Part shown: one piece after another, positions 8,846 to 15,500 of the stretch | Position numbering within the stretch: the first letter of the stretch is position 1 | Layout: every line of letters starts with the position of its first letter | Source of the DNA: DATCLS01 sp035296625 | GTDB taxonomy: Bacteria > Actinomycetota > Acidimicrobiia > Acidimicrobiales > VFJN01 | Length of the DNA stretch: 36,896 nt | NCBI GenBank assembly: GCA_035296625.1 | Contig: DATHAO010000037.1 | Coordinates: 1 to 36,896, forward strand | Direction: 5' to 3' | Notes under the pieces: generated by a model | Seen by the model: the letters and a program-made list of their open reading frames with translations, nothing else | The model's database searches: none | Told to the model about the DNA's origin: nothing | Made by a program: the position numbers and the translations under genes

Positions 8846-8889
8846 GCCGGCGTCCCCCATCCGCTCTGACGCGGCGTGGGGGCGCCGGC
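8846..8889 (+). terminator. candidate terminator hairpin after the Opu operon
   Basis: GCCGGCG-T-CCCCCA (8846-8859) pairs with TGGGGGCGCCGGC (8877-8889): 13 base pairs with one bulged T and a 17-base loop, starting ten bases after the binding-protein stop. There is no T-tract. Confidence 0.4.
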
Positions 8890-8927
8890 TGCGCGCCGGC
8901 GCGCACGCGGGCTCGACGCCTGCGGGG

Positions 8928-8933
8928 TAGACC
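8928..8933 (+). promoter_or_regulatory. weak candidate -10 box (TAGACC) upstream of pdxH
   Basis: TAGACC lies eight bases before the pdxH ATG and no ribosome binding site is visible. It fits the leaderless pattern of neighbouring genes but lacks the usual final T. Confidence 0.25.
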
Positions 8934-8941
8934 GTGCGGCG

Positions 8942-9601
8942 ATGGACCTCGCCGACCTCGCCGACCTGCGCCACGAGTACCAGGCGGCCGGCCTGGTCGA
9001 GTCCGATCTCGACCCCGACCCGATCGCCCAGTTCGCCACGTGGTTCGGTGAGTGGAGGGCGATCGGCGTCGGCGAGCCGAACGCCATGGTCCTGGCCACC
9101 GCCACGCCCGACGGGCGCCCGTCCGCCCGGACCGTGCTGCTCAAGGGCGTGGTCGACGGCGCGTTCCGCTTCTTCACGAACTACGAGAGCCGCAAGGGGC
9201 GCGAGCTCGCGACGAACCCGTGGGCGACGCTGCTCTTCTCGTGGCATCCGGTGAACCGTCAGATCACCATCGAGGGCCGGGTCCAGCGCGTCGGGGCGGA
9301 CGTGTCGGACGCGTACTGGGCGAGCCGCCCGTTCGGCAGCCGGCTGGGGGCGGCGGCGTCGCCGCAGAGCTCGCCGGTCGCCGACCGCGCCGAGCTCGAC
9401 CGCCGCTTCGCGGCCGTGGCCGCGGCGCACCCCGACGGCGAGATCCCCCGGCCCGACCACTGGGGCGGGTACGCCGTGGTGCCCGACCGCATCGAGTTCT
9501 GGCAGGGCCGCGAGAACCGCGTGCACGACCGCCTCTGCTACCGCCGCACCTCCCCGCCGCGCGCTCCCGCCACCTGGGTACTGGAGCGCCTCGCCCCATG
9601 A
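8942..9601 (+). CDS. pdxH: pyridoxamine 5'-phosphate oxidase
   Basis: A 219-residue FMN enzyme that oxidises pyridoxine or pyridoxamine 5'-phosphate to pyridoxal 5'-phosphate, the last step of vitamin B6 salvage. The start MDLADLADLRHEYQ resembles the family opening. FMN-binding elements are RTVLLKGVVDGAFRFFTNYE and SRKGRELATNPWATLLFSWH, followed by RQITIEGRVQRV. The C-terminal substrate-binding block IEFWQGRENRVHDRLCYRR and the ending WVLERLAP are characteristic. The length matches bacterial PdxH. It is monocistronic, between the Opu operon and a convergent redox pair. Confidence 0.93.
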   Translation: MDLADLADLRHEYQAAGLVESDLDPDPIAQFATWFGEWRAIGVGEPNAMVLATATPDGRPSARTVLLKGVVDGAFRFFTNYESRKGRELATNPWATLLFSWHPVNRQITIEGRVQRVGADVSDAYWASRPFGSRLGAAASPQSSPVADRAELDRRFAAVAAAHPDGEIPRPDHWGGYAVVPDRIEFWQGRENRVHDRLCYRRTSPPRAPATWVLERLAP

Positions 9602-9783
9602 TCCCTCCGTAGGCATACCGGTCGACGCGGAACTGGTCCTCGAACGTGACCCGCCCGGGACCGACAGCGCCTCGCCTGATGCCCGCCCGCCGAGCCGCCG
9701 CCGGGCCGAGCCGGCGCCGGGCCGATCCGGCGCGCCGGGGCGAGTTGCCGCCGGCGCGTCTTTGCACCGAAGTCGTGCTCGAG

Positions 9784-9810
9784 CGACGGTTTCTGTGCGA
9801 AGAACCGTCG
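9784..9810 (-). terminator. candidate terminator hairpin after ccdA
   Basis: CGACGGTT (9784-9791) pairs with AACCGTCG (9803-9810), extended by two more pairs past a bulged T. It begins 11 bases past the ccdA stop, between two convergent genes, and may serve both strands. The rest of 9602-9821 shows nothing else. Confidence 0.4.
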
Positions 9811-9821
9811 GCGGACGGGCG

Positions 9822-10886
9822 TCAGGGGGGCGAGGACGAGGCCGGCGCCTCGGGGCGTGTGCCGCCGGGCACGTCGATGACGGGCGCCGGCGGATCCAGC
9901 CCCAGCGAGTGGCCGTCGCCCGCGGACGAGCCAGGAGCGCCAGCGGGGTCGGCGTCGGGGTCACCGGAGGGCCGCGGCCGGGGGCGGGCGCGCAGCGAGA
10001 GGGCGAAAGCCAGAGCGGCGAGGGCCAGGCCGACCACGACGGCGATGCGGACGGCACCCACGTCCGTGATCCACTCCGAAACGTCGTAAGACCAGTTTGT
10101 CACCGTGTCGGTGATCCCGGACTCGGGGATCTCGCCGGTGGTGCGCAGCGTGCGCACCTCCAGCCAGCCGTACAGGGCGACGTACGCGCCGGCGAGGGCC
10201 ACGAGCCCACCGGCGACCCGGCCCACGTACGGCTGCGTCCGCCGCAACAGGCGCAGGAGAGACGTCCGGGCGAGGGCGATGGCCACGGTCAGCGCCGTCA
10301 GTACCAGCGTCATGCCCAGGGCGTAGGCGCCGAACGTGACGAGGCCGTCGGCCAGCGACTCGCGCTCGATCGCTCCGGCCACCGTGCTCAGGAACAGCGG
10401 CAGCGTGCAGCCGAGCGAAGCGATGGCGTACGACACCCCGAACACGAACATCGACGGCACCGTGCGGGCCCGGCCACCCCGATCGAGCCGGGGCAGCCTC
10501 GTCACCAGCTCGAAGCCGAACAGCATGGCGACGCCCAGCACGAGGAGCGCCAACCCGATGACGATCGAGATCCACGGGGCGTTGTCGTAGATCGGCACCG
10601 ACGTCTGGCGGACCAGCGTGCCGGCCAAGGCGAAGACCGCCAGGAACCCCACGGACACGGCCAGCGCCACCCGGACCGCCTGCGCCACGCTCACGGCGAA
10701 CGCGGCCGCGCTCTTGCCGGGGCCATCCACGCGGGCCGCAGCCGAGCGGCTGGTCACGTCCCCGCTCCCAGCACCGTCGATGCCGAGGAAGTAGCTCAGA
10801 TAGGCCGGGAGCATGGCGAAGCCGCACGGGTTCACCGTGGCCACCATCCCCAACGCCAGGGCGAGCGCGAGCGAGCCTCCGCTCAC
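9822..10886 (-). CDS. ccdA: CcdA-family cytochrome c biogenesis / thiol-disulfide transmembrane protein
   Basis: A 354-residue membrane protein that carries reducing equivalents from cytoplasmic thioredoxin across the membrane to an extracytoplasmic thioredoxin-like partner. The redox cysteines sit in the family motifs TVNPCGFAMLPAYLSYFLG (first helix) and ASLGCTLPLFLSTV. Helices follow to about residue 300. Two features exceed the usual 240 residues: extra hydrophobic sequence near residues 275-300, and a 50-residue Pro/Asp/Gly-rich tail that looks disordered. Its GTG overlaps the stop of the TlpA-like gene by GTGA, so the two form an operon. No cytochrome c synthetase (CcsA/ResB) genes are adjacent, so the pair may serve general oxidative folding or cytochrome maturation encoded elsewhere. 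Confidence 0.87.
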   Translation of the reverse strand: MSGGSLALALALGMVATVNPCGFAMLPAYLSYFLGIDGAGSGDVTSRSAAARVDGPGKSAAAFAVSVAQAVRVALAVSVGFLAVFALAGTLVRQTSVPIYDNAPWISIVIGLALLVLGVAMLFGFELVTRLPRLDRGGRARTVPSMFVFGVSYAIASLGCTLPLFLSTVAGAIERESLADGLVTFGAYALGMTLVLTALTVAIALARTSLLRLLRRTQPYVGRVAGGLVALAGAYVALYGWLEVRTLRTTGEIPESGITDTVTNWSYDVSEWITDVGAVRIAVVVGLALAALAFALSLRARPRPRPSGDPDADPAGAPGSSAGDGHSLGLDPPAPVIDVPGGTRPEAPASSSPP

Positions 10887-11455
10887 GCGGCCACGCCCAA
10901 CTCGTCGGAGATACGCTGCCGCAGCTCGGCCTCGTCCAGCTTCTCGCTGCTCACGTCGACCACCTGGCCGGCGGCGTCGATGAAAACGGTCGTGGGCATG
11001 CTCGTCCCGCCGAAGAAGGCGACGGCGCTGCCGGGGTCCGCGTACGTCGGGTACGTCACGCCGGTGCGCTCCACCATGGCGAGCGCCCTGTCCTCGGTGT
11101 CGGTGGTGGCGAGGCCCACGATCGTGACGCGGTCGCCGAGGTCCCGGTGAACCGCCTCGAGGTCGGGCATCTCTTCGAGGCACGGGGTGCACCACGAGGC
11201 GAAGAAGTTCACGACCACTGGCTCGCCCAGGTACTCGGCCAGCGTGGTGGCCGGCTCGTCGCCCAGGGCCCCCAGCTCGACGTTGCCCACGGATGCCGGG
11301 AGTTCCCCGGTCTCGTTCAGCTCGAAGGCCTCTTCGGCCGAGGCGGCTTCGCTGTCGTCGTCGTCGCCGAGCACGACGACCACGGCCATCGCCGCGGCCA
11401 GGGCCAGGACGGTCGAGGCGACGACCGCACGGAGGGGGATCCGGCGTGATGCCAC
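10883..11455 (-). CDS. membrane-anchored TlpA/ResA-like thioredoxin-fold protein
   Basis: A 190-residue protein with one N-terminal membrane segment (about residues 9-27, AVVASTVLALAAAMAVVVVL), an acidic linker starting GDDDDSEA, and a thioredoxin fold facing outward. The active site is WCTPC in VVVNFFASWCTPCLEEMP; the cis-proline loop is in TSMPTTVFIDAAG. This matches TlpA/ResA proteins that reduce disulfides in apocytochromes or other exported proteins and are re-reduced by CcdA, which is encoded just downstream with a four-base overlap. The GTG start gives the only sensible anchor; a TTGGGG-18-TACCGT promoter ends eight bases before it, implying a leaderless mRNA. Confidence 0.88.
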   Translation of the reverse strand: MASRRIPLRAVVASTVLALAAAMAVVVVLGDDDDSEAASAEEAFELNETGELPASVGNVELGALGDEPATTLAEYLGEPVVVNFFASWCTPCLEEMPDLEAVHRDLGDRVTIVGLATTDTEDRALAMVERTGVTYPTYADPGSAVAFFGGTSMPTTVFIDAAGQVVDVSSEKLDEAELRQRISDELGVAA

Positions 11456-11463
11456 GTCGTCAG

Positions 11464-11493
11464 ACGGTACCGCCGCACCCCGCGCGGCCCCAA
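11464..11493 (-). promoter_or_regulatory. candidate promoter of the tlpA-ccdA operon
   Basis: On the minus strand TTGGGG (11493-11488), an 18-base spacer and TACCGT (11469-11464). The -10 ends eight bases before the GTG start, so the transcript would be leaderless. Confidence 0.4.
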
Positions 11494-11588
11494 TCGTCCA
11501 GGCGCCGCAGAGCTCGTGAGACGCCACGGCCCGGCCACACGTGGCCGGGCCGGGACCTTTGCTTGGGCGGGCCGGTGGCGCCGGGGGA

Positions 11589-11720
11589 GCGCACGCCACC
11601 GGCCCGCTGGTCTGCTGCTGTCGCCTGGTCCCGCAGCGATCGTGCCGCCCCTCCGGGGTGGCCCCCGACGCCGCGCGGTGGGCCGTCCAGTGTGAGGCCC
11701 CGGCGCACGCCACCGGCCCG
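11589..11720. repeat. 18-base direct repeat, two copies
   Basis: GCGCACGCCACCGGCCCG occurs exactly at 11589-11606 and again at 11703-11720. The first copy contains the right arm of the 12-base stem at 11569-11605, so the second copy could compete for the same pairing partner. Confidence 0.75.
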
Positions 11721-11752
11721 TCCGGACCGCACGGCGACGGGAGACGTCACCT

Positions 11753-11788
11753 GGCCGGGGGCACCACCGCCGCGTGGTGCCCCCGGCC
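11753..11788 (-). terminator. strong 15-base-pair hairpin downstream of whiB
   Basis: GGCCGGGGGCACCAC (11753-11767), loop CGCCGC, GTGGTGCCCCCGGCC (11774-11788). The stem is perfect. It lies 118 bases past the whiB stop and is the most likely end of the whiB transcript, although no T-tract follows on either strand. Confidence 0.45.
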
Positions 11789-11905
11789 CCTTTCGCCGAG
11801 TTTCGCCGCCTGTGCCGGGCGTGTCCGCCGCTGATCCGCTCAGCGCCGCCCCGGTCGTCGTGGCTATCGGCTGGGTGTGCGACCCTCGCCGGGTCCCGCC
11901 GGCCC

Positions 11906-12328
11906 CTACGCGATGCGGATCACCGCCACATCACGCAGGTGCTCGGGGATGGGGACCTCGGGGAGCTCGTCTTCGGGTCGGGGAAGCTTGGGTGGCCGGC
12001 CCCGCCGCCGCTTGGTGGCGAGGATCTTGCCGTTCAGGAACAGCTGGCCGCCCCACACGCCCCACGGCTCCCGCCGTTCGAGCGCCCCTTCGAGGCAGGG
12101 GATGAGTGCCGGGCAGGTGGCGCAGATGTGCTTGGCCCGGGCGATGTCCTGGAGCTCCTCACTGAAGAACAGCTCGGCAAGCCGTCCGCTGCCGTCGTTG
12201 CAGCGGGCGTGTGCCCACCAGCTGTCCTCCACGGTGAGGAGCTCGGGCCTCTCGACGACGTCGTCGTACTGGGCCTGTGGTTGGTATTCGTATCCTTCGT
12301 CGGTCCCGGGTGAGAGTTGGGCGAACAT
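11906..12328 (-). CDS. WhiB-family iron-sulfur transcriptional regulator
   Basis: A 140-residue Wbl protein. The four cluster-binding cysteines are visible: one in WWAHARCNDGSG, then HICATCPALIPC supplying the C-x2-C-x5-C set. The family turn GVWGG follows in REPWGVWGGQLF, then a basic DNA-binding tail KRRRGRPPKLPR that resembles an AT-hook. These proteins bind a [4Fe-4S] cluster, respond to oxygen, nitric oxide or redox state and usually act with the primary sigma factor. The ATG at 12328 follows AGGAAAGGGA and opens a 45-residue acidic, Tyr/Gln-rich N-terminal arm. An intrinsic terminator-like hairpin lies 52 bases upstream of the start. I cannot assign it to a specific WhiB subclass. Confidence 0.92.
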   Translation of the reverse strand: MFAQLSPGTDEGYEYQPQAQYDDVVERPELLTVEDSWWAHARCNDGSGRLAELFFSEELQDIARAKHICATCPALIPCLEGALERREPWGVWGGQLFLNGKILATKRRRGRPPKLPRPEDELPEVPIPEHLRDVAVIRIA

Positions 12329-12380
12329 CTGCCCGTCCCTTTCCTGTCGTGAGCGTCGTATCGGGGGGCGAAAATGGAGA

Positions 12381-12408
12381 AAGGCCGTCGGGTTGTCCCG
12401 ACGGCCTT
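12381..12408 (-). terminator. intrinsic terminator between the 68-residue ORF and whiB
   Basis: AAGGCCGTCGGG (12381-12392) pairs perfectly with CCCGACGGCCTT (12397-12408) around a four-base loop. On the minus strand the stem is followed by TCTCCATTTT, the best T-rich tail in the window. It ends the upstream small transcription unit or acts as an attenuator before whiB. Confidence 0.7.
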
Positions 12409-12443
12409 CCGGTGGTTGGTGCGCTCTCGGCGCCTGATCCGTG

Positions 12444-12650
12444 TCAGGGCGAGGGCTCCAGAGGCCGTGGGATGGGTCGATCGGTGGAGAACACCGGGGA
12501 CACCTGCTTGGTCTGCAGACCAGCGAGCCAGGACCGACCGCGGATGGGCGCGGGCATGGCGATGCCATCGACGACGAGGTAGGACGGGCACGTACCGATG
12601 CGCGCAGCACCGGCCGTGAGGCCGTTCATATGCGTGGTGCACGTGATCAT
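12444..12650 (-). CDS. hypothetical 68-residue protein upstream of whiB
   Basis: I do not recognise this protein. The frame starts MITCTTHMNGLTAGAARIGT, has two cysteines (4 and 21), a short hydrophobic strand PSYLVVDGIAMP and a Pro/Arg-rich tail ending PLEPSP. About 80 percent of third positions are G or C: coding-like, but lower than the neighbours. In favour of a real unit: a weak ribosome site (GAAAGGA, 13 bases before ATG), a hairpin-bearing leader with an AATAAT box upstream, and an intrinsic terminator 35 bases after the stop. It may instead be a leader of whiB, or the transcript may be non-coding. Confidence 0.45.
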   Translation of the reverse strand: MITCTTHMNGLTAGAARIGTCPSYLVVDGIAMPAPIRGRSWLAGLQTKQVSPVFSTDRPIPRPLEPSP

Positions 12651-12678
12651 CGGGACAAGGCCGTCCTTTCGTCTGAGC

Positions 12679-12696
12679 GGCGCCACCTCTGGCGCC
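12679..12696 (-). other. leader hairpin upstream of the 68-residue ORF
   Basis: GGCGCC at 12679-12684 and 12691-12696 flank a six-base loop, just before the putative ribosome site of the small ORF. It could be a folded 5' leader. Confidence 0.3.
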
Positions 12697-12754
12697 CCTC
12701 GATCGATTCGTACTGCCGGGAAGTGCACTACGCGAGGCGCCCGCCCGTCAACGG

Positions 12755-12760
12755 ATTATT
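12755..12760 (-). promoter_or_regulatory. candidate -10 box (AATAAT) for the small ORF upstream of whiB
   Basis: AATAAT on the minus strand matches TATAAT at five of six bases and lies in the least GC-rich spot of 12651-12796. A TCGACA hexamer lies upstream but at 20-base spacing. TTGACG (12751-12746) is a second weak candidate -35. The predicted leader is about 100 bases. Confidence 0.3.
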
Positions 12761-12796
12761 GCGACTTGGCGTGAATCGTGTGTCGAGCGGCAGTTT

Positions 12797-13378
12797 CTAC
12801 GGCTCAGCGCCCGCGGTTCTGCGGAGCGGCTGATTCACCGCCGGCCGTGGCAGGAACAGCCGATCGCGGTAGTAGCGGAGCTCGGCGACGCTCTCGCGGA
12901 TGTCGTCGAGGGCCCGGTGGGCCGACGACTTGCGGGGCGCCGCTTCGACGGCCTCGGGGTACCACCGCACGGCCAGCTCCTTGACCGTCGACACGTCGAC
13001 CGACCGGTAGTGCAGGTAGTTCTCGATCTCGGGCAGGTACGCGGCGAGGAACCGCCGGTCGGTCCCGATCGAGTTGCCCGACAGCGGGACCGTGCGCGGC
13101 GTCGGTACGTGCTCCTTGATGAACGCGAGCGTGGCGGCGCCGGCGTCCGCGAGCGTGACCGAGGAGGCACGGATGGCCTCGAGCAGCCCGCTGCGGGTGT
13201 GCATGTCGCGGACGACGTCGTCCATGGCCGCAAGCGCCGCGTCGGGCTGGTGCACGACGAGGTCAGGGCCCTCGGCGAGGATCTCGAGTTGGTCGTCGGT
13301 GACCAGCGTCGCGATCTCGACGATCACGTTGCGGGTCGGGTCGAGCCCGGTCATCTCGAGGTCCATCCACACGAGCAC
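12797..13378 (-). CDS. orn: oligoribonuclease
   Basis: A 193-residue DEDDh 3'-5' exoribonuclease that degrades di- to pentanucleotides (nanoRNA) and linearised cyclic-di-GMP product, in the cytoplasm. Catalytic residues are visible: the first Asp and Glu in WMDLEMTGLDP, Asp in SIGTDRRFLA, and the His/Asp pair in SSAHRALDDIRES. NVIVEIATLVTD and SGNSIGTDRRF are family signatures. The GTG at 13378 is six bases after a TAGGGT box; GTG 13372 is an alternative. It is divergent from dut, and the two candidate promoter boxes face each other within 60 bases. Confidence 0.95.
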   Translation of the reverse strand: MLVWMDLEMTGLDPTRNVIVEIATLVTDDQLEILAEGPDLVVHQPDAALAAMDDVVRDMHTRSGLLEAIRASSVTLADAGAATLAFIKEHVPTPRTVPLSGNSIGTDRRFLAAYLPEIENYLHYRSVDVSTVKELAVRWYPEAVEAAPRKSSAHRALDDIRESVAELRYYRDRLFLPRPAVNQPLRRTAGAEP

Positions 13379-13384
13379 GTTCGG

Positions 13385-13390
13385 ACCCTA
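13385..13390 (-). promoter_or_regulatory. candidate -10 box (TAGGGT) of a leaderless orn transcript
   Basis: TAGGGT on the minus strand ends six bases before the orn GTG. There is no ribosome binding site. Confidence 0.4.
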
Positions 13391-13437
13391 GTGGGCGCCC
13401 CGTCGAACGAGCCGCCGGGCGGAGGCCGCTCGGGGGC

Positions 13438-13443
13438 CATGAT
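13438..13443 (+). promoter_or_regulatory. candidate -10 box (CATGAT) upstream of dut
   Basis: CATGAT ends six bases before the dut GTG, mirroring the orn arrangement. It is a weaker match because the first base is C. Confidence 0.3.
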
Positions 13444-13449
13444 GGGGCC

Positions 13450-13887
13450 GTGGTGCACGTCCCCGTCGTCCGGCTCGATCCCGACCTGCCGCTGCCTGCC
13501 TACGCCCGCGCCGGCGACGCCGGCGCCGACCTCGTCGCCCGGCACGGTGTGAAGCTCGCCCACGGCGGCGGGCGGGCGCTCGTGCCCACCGGCATCGCCC
13601 TCGCCATTCCGGCCGGCTACGCCGGGTTCGTCCAGCCCCGTAGCGGCCTCGCCCTGCGCCACGGCGTCACCTGTCTCAACACCCCCGGCCTCATCGACAG
13701 CGGCTACCGCGACGAGCTGCGGGTGCTCCTGGTCAACACCGATCCCAACGACGACTACGAGGTGGCGAGGGGTGACCGTATCGCCCAGCTCGTCATCCAG
13801 CGGGTCGAGCACGCGACGTTCGCCCGCGTCGACACCCTCGACGCCTCGGACCGCGGCCTCGGGGGTTTCGGCCACACCGGGCGCTGA
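13450..13887 (+). CDS. dut: dUTP diphosphatase (dUTPase)
   Basis: A 145-residue trimeric dUTPase that hydrolyses dUTP to dUMP, keeping uracil out of DNA and feeding dTMP synthesis. All five motifs are visible in order: AGDAGADLVA, PRSGLALRHG, the substrate loop with the catalytic Asp in GLIDSGYRDELRVLLVN, GDRIAQLVIQ, and the C-terminal arm RGLGGFGHTGR. The length is typical. The start is GTG 13450 or 13453. It is divergent from orn and convergent with the RsbW-like gene. Confidence 0.95.
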   Translation: MVHVPVVRLDPDLPLPAYARAGDAGADLVARHGVKLAHGGGRALVPTGIALAIPAGYAGFVQPRSGLALRHGVTCLNTPGLIDSGYRDELRVLLVNTDPNDDYEVARGDRIAQLVIQRVEHATFARVDTLDASDRGLGGFGHTGR

Positions 13888-13923
13888 GCGCCGGTCGACC
13901 CGGCCGCGCGCGCAGGACCCCGC

Positions 13924-13962
13924 CCCCGGGACCGCGCCCCGGGACCGCGCCCCGGGACCGCG
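13924..13962. repeat. 13-base tandem repeat, three perfect copies
   Basis: The unit CCCCGGGACCGCG repeats three times without change at 13924, 13937 and 13950. It lies in the 112-base spacer between the convergent dut and RsbW-like genes. Each unit contains CCCGGG, so the array can fold on itself and may help end transcription. Confidence 0.85.
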
Positions 13963-13999
13963 CGACGCTCCGGCACCGCCCCACCCGTCCGTACCGTCG

Positions 14000-14401
14000 C
14001 TACTCGTCGTCCTCGTCGTCGAGCTGGGTGCGGCGCTTGTGCAGCTCGACGCGCCGGTCGGCCTTCGACACCTCCCACCGGTCGACCGTCGCCTCCAGCA
14101 CGGCAGCGGCCATGTCCGGGACGAGCACGCCCGGCAGGTGATCGCCGTCTTCGACGTGCATCTCGACGTGCAGCCCGTGGGGCGCGAGCAGGTAGACGAC
14201 GACGAGGCGGGCCCGATCCTCGGGCGCCTCGCCCGCCAGCAGCGCGGCCGCCTCACCCACCGCCAGGCGAACCTCCTCGACCTCGCGGTAGGTGAAGCCC
14301 GCGCGCGTGGCAAGTCCGGCCGCCGCCACACGCGCTATCCGGGCCGCCTCGGGGACGGCGGGAGCGGTCAGCCGGATGCGGTCGCCCTCGTCGGACTGCA
14401 C
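14000..14401 (-). CDS. degenerate RsbW-like (anti-sigma / HATPase_c) protein
   Basis: A 133-residue protein whose first half follows the RsbW/SpoIIAB pattern: IRLTAPAVPEAARIARVAAAGLATRAGFTYREVEEVRLAVGEAAALLAG. In active anti-sigma kinases the last part reads E-A-x-x-N; here Asn, which coordinates magnesium-ATP, is replaced by Leu, and no clear glycine-rich G1/G2 boxes follow. The second half (RARLVVVYLLAPHGLHVEMHVED) keeps the beta-strand pattern of the fold, and the C-terminus is acidic (QLDDEDDE). It probably keeps the fold but cannot bind ATP. The GTG start is supported by a TAGGCT box ten bases upstream. No sigma factor or anti-anti-sigma gene is adjacent. Confidence 0.6.
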   Translation of the reverse strand: MQSDEGDRIRLTAPAVPEAARIARVAAAGLATRAGFTYREVEEVRLAVGEAAALLAGEAPEDRARLVVVYLLAPHGLHVEMHVEDGDHLPGVLVPDMAAAVLEATVDRWEVSKADRRVELHKRRTQLDDEDDE

Positions 14402-14411
14402 AGGGGCAGCG

Positions 14412-14417
14412 AGCCTA
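14412..14417 (-). promoter_or_regulatory. candidate -10 box (TAGGCT) of the RsbW-like gene
   Basis: TAGGCT on the minus strand ends ten bases before GTG 14401. It supports this start over upstream in-frame codons. Confidence 0.4.
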
Positions 14418-14531
14418 ACGGCGGCGTCCCCGCGGACCTGGTTCGACGCACCGTCAACGGACCACGGCCCCTCTCGTACGCCCCGCCCTCGTGCGGCGGC
14501 CGCTCCCGGCGACGCGGCCCGTCCGCACCGG

Positions 14532-15491
14532 TCAGGGCTCACGGACGACCGCCGCCGGGTCGACGTCGAGCCGCTGCCCGAGGTACACGGGGTGGCGCAT
14601 ACGGCCGTCGCCGGTCCACTCGCCGAACGCCACCTCGACGACCACGTCGGGGTCGACCCACTGGGCGCCGCGCGCGTGCAACGCCGGCGGGCGGGGCGTG
14701 AACGGGGAGGTGTCGCGCACCAGCGGCGCGAGCAGCCGCTCGACCCGGGTGAGCTCGGCTGCGGTGAAGCCCGAGCCGACCTTCCCGGCGTAGCGGAGCT
14801 CGGGAGTGCCGGGGGCGTCGTGGTAGCCGACCAGCAGCGAGCCCAGCCCGCCGGCCCGGTTGCCCTCGCCCGGCGCCCAGCCGCCGACCACCACCTCCTG
14901 CTGGCGGCGCACCTTCACCTTGATCCATGCCTTCGTGCGGCCGCCTGGCAGGTAACGGGCGTCGACCCGCTTCGCCATGACGCCCTCGAGTCCCGCCGCC
15001 CGGCACGCCGCGAGCAGCGCCTCACCGTCGTCGAACACGCGGGCCAGGTCGACTCCGGGCGGCAGGTCGGGGGCGAGGCCCTCCAGGAGGCGGCGCCGGT
15101 CGCTCCACGGCAGGCCGGTGGTGTCGCGGCCGCCGAGCGACACCAGGTCGAAGACGACAAGCTCGACGGGCACGTCGCGGGCCCGGCGGGCTGCCTCGGC
15201 GGGCGAGGCCACGTGCATGCGGTGCTGGAGCCGCTCGAAGCTGGGCCGCCCTGCGGCGTCGAGCGCCACGACCTCGCCGTCGAGCACGCAGTCGATCGGG
15301 GCGAGGGCGGGGCCAAGCGCCACCAGCTCGGGGTACGTGGCGGTGGCCTCGAGACCGTTCGCGGACCAGCTGCGCACCCCGTCGGGGCCGACATCCACCA
15401 GCACCCGCATGCCGTCCCACTTGAGCTCGTAGACCCAGCCGGGTCCGGTGGGGAGGGGGCCGCTGGTGGCCTTCATGGGCACCAGGGCCAC
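14532..15491 (-). CDS. ATP-dependent DNA ligase (stand-alone LigD-ligase / LigC type)
   Basis: A 319-residue ligase that seals nicks using ATP. The adenylated lysine is in motif I ELKWDGMRVLV (about residue 24), preceded by the family opening MKATSGPLP and W-VYE. Further motifs are DGEVVALD, VELVVFDLVSLGG, EGVMAKRVDARYLPGG and WIKVK (motif V). The OB-fold domain starts near VVVGGWAPGEG and ends VAFGEWTGDGRMRHPVYLG. It lacks the polymerase and phosphoesterase domains of full LigD, and no Ku gene is nearby. The GTG start follows the HtrA-like gene by nine bases, so the two are probably co-transcribed. Confidence 0.9.
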   Translation of the reverse strand: MALVPMKATSGPLPTGPGWVYELKWDGMRVLVDVGPDGVRSWSANGLEATATYPELVALGPALAPIDCVLDGEVVALDAAGRPSFERLQHRMHVASPAEAARRARDVPVELVVFDLVSLGGRDTTGLPWSDRRRLLEGLAPDLPPGVDLARVFDDGEALLAACRAAGLEGVMAKRVDARYLPGGRTKAWIKVKVRRQQEVVVGGWAPGEGNRAGGLGSLLVGYHDAPGTPELRYAGKVGSGFTAAELTRVERLLAPLVRDTSPFTPRPPALHARGAQWVDPDVVVEVAFGEWTGDGRMRHPVYLGQRLDVDPAAVVREP

Positions 15492-15500
15492 CCCCGGACT

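Larger units (their letters stand above)
11456..11905. other. 450-base gap between whiB and tlpA, rich in hairpins and repeats
   Basis: No convincing gene in any frame. The stretch holds three perfect inverted repeats: GGCCCGGCCAC / GTGGCCGGGCC (11528-11551, two-base loop), GGGCCGGTGGCG / CGCCACCGGCCC (11569-11605, 13-base loop) and a 15-base stem at 11753-11788. It also holds a shorter imperfect stem near 11645-11661 and an 18-base direct repeat. Such density could reflect the untranslated end of the whiB transcript, an unrecognised structured RNA, or simply GC-rich spacer. I see no match to RNase P, tmRNA, SRP RNA or a known riboswitch. Confidence 0.5.

Noticed and set aside
9602..9767. Minus-strand frame with VTFEDQFRVDRYAYGG in the pdxH-ccdA gap
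   Set aside because: Isolated stretch with no family resemblance, no ribosome site, and most of the frame overlapping pdxH antisense.
11293..12105. Plus-strand 270-residue frame over the whiB-tlpA gap
   Set aside because: It is antisense to tlpA and whiB at its ends and extremely Arg/Pro-rich. No domain seen.
12441..12833. Plus-strand 130-residue frame opposite the small unit upstream of whiB
   Set aside because: Composition is shadow-like (Arg/His/Ser) and it lacks the terminator and leader features seen on the minus strand.
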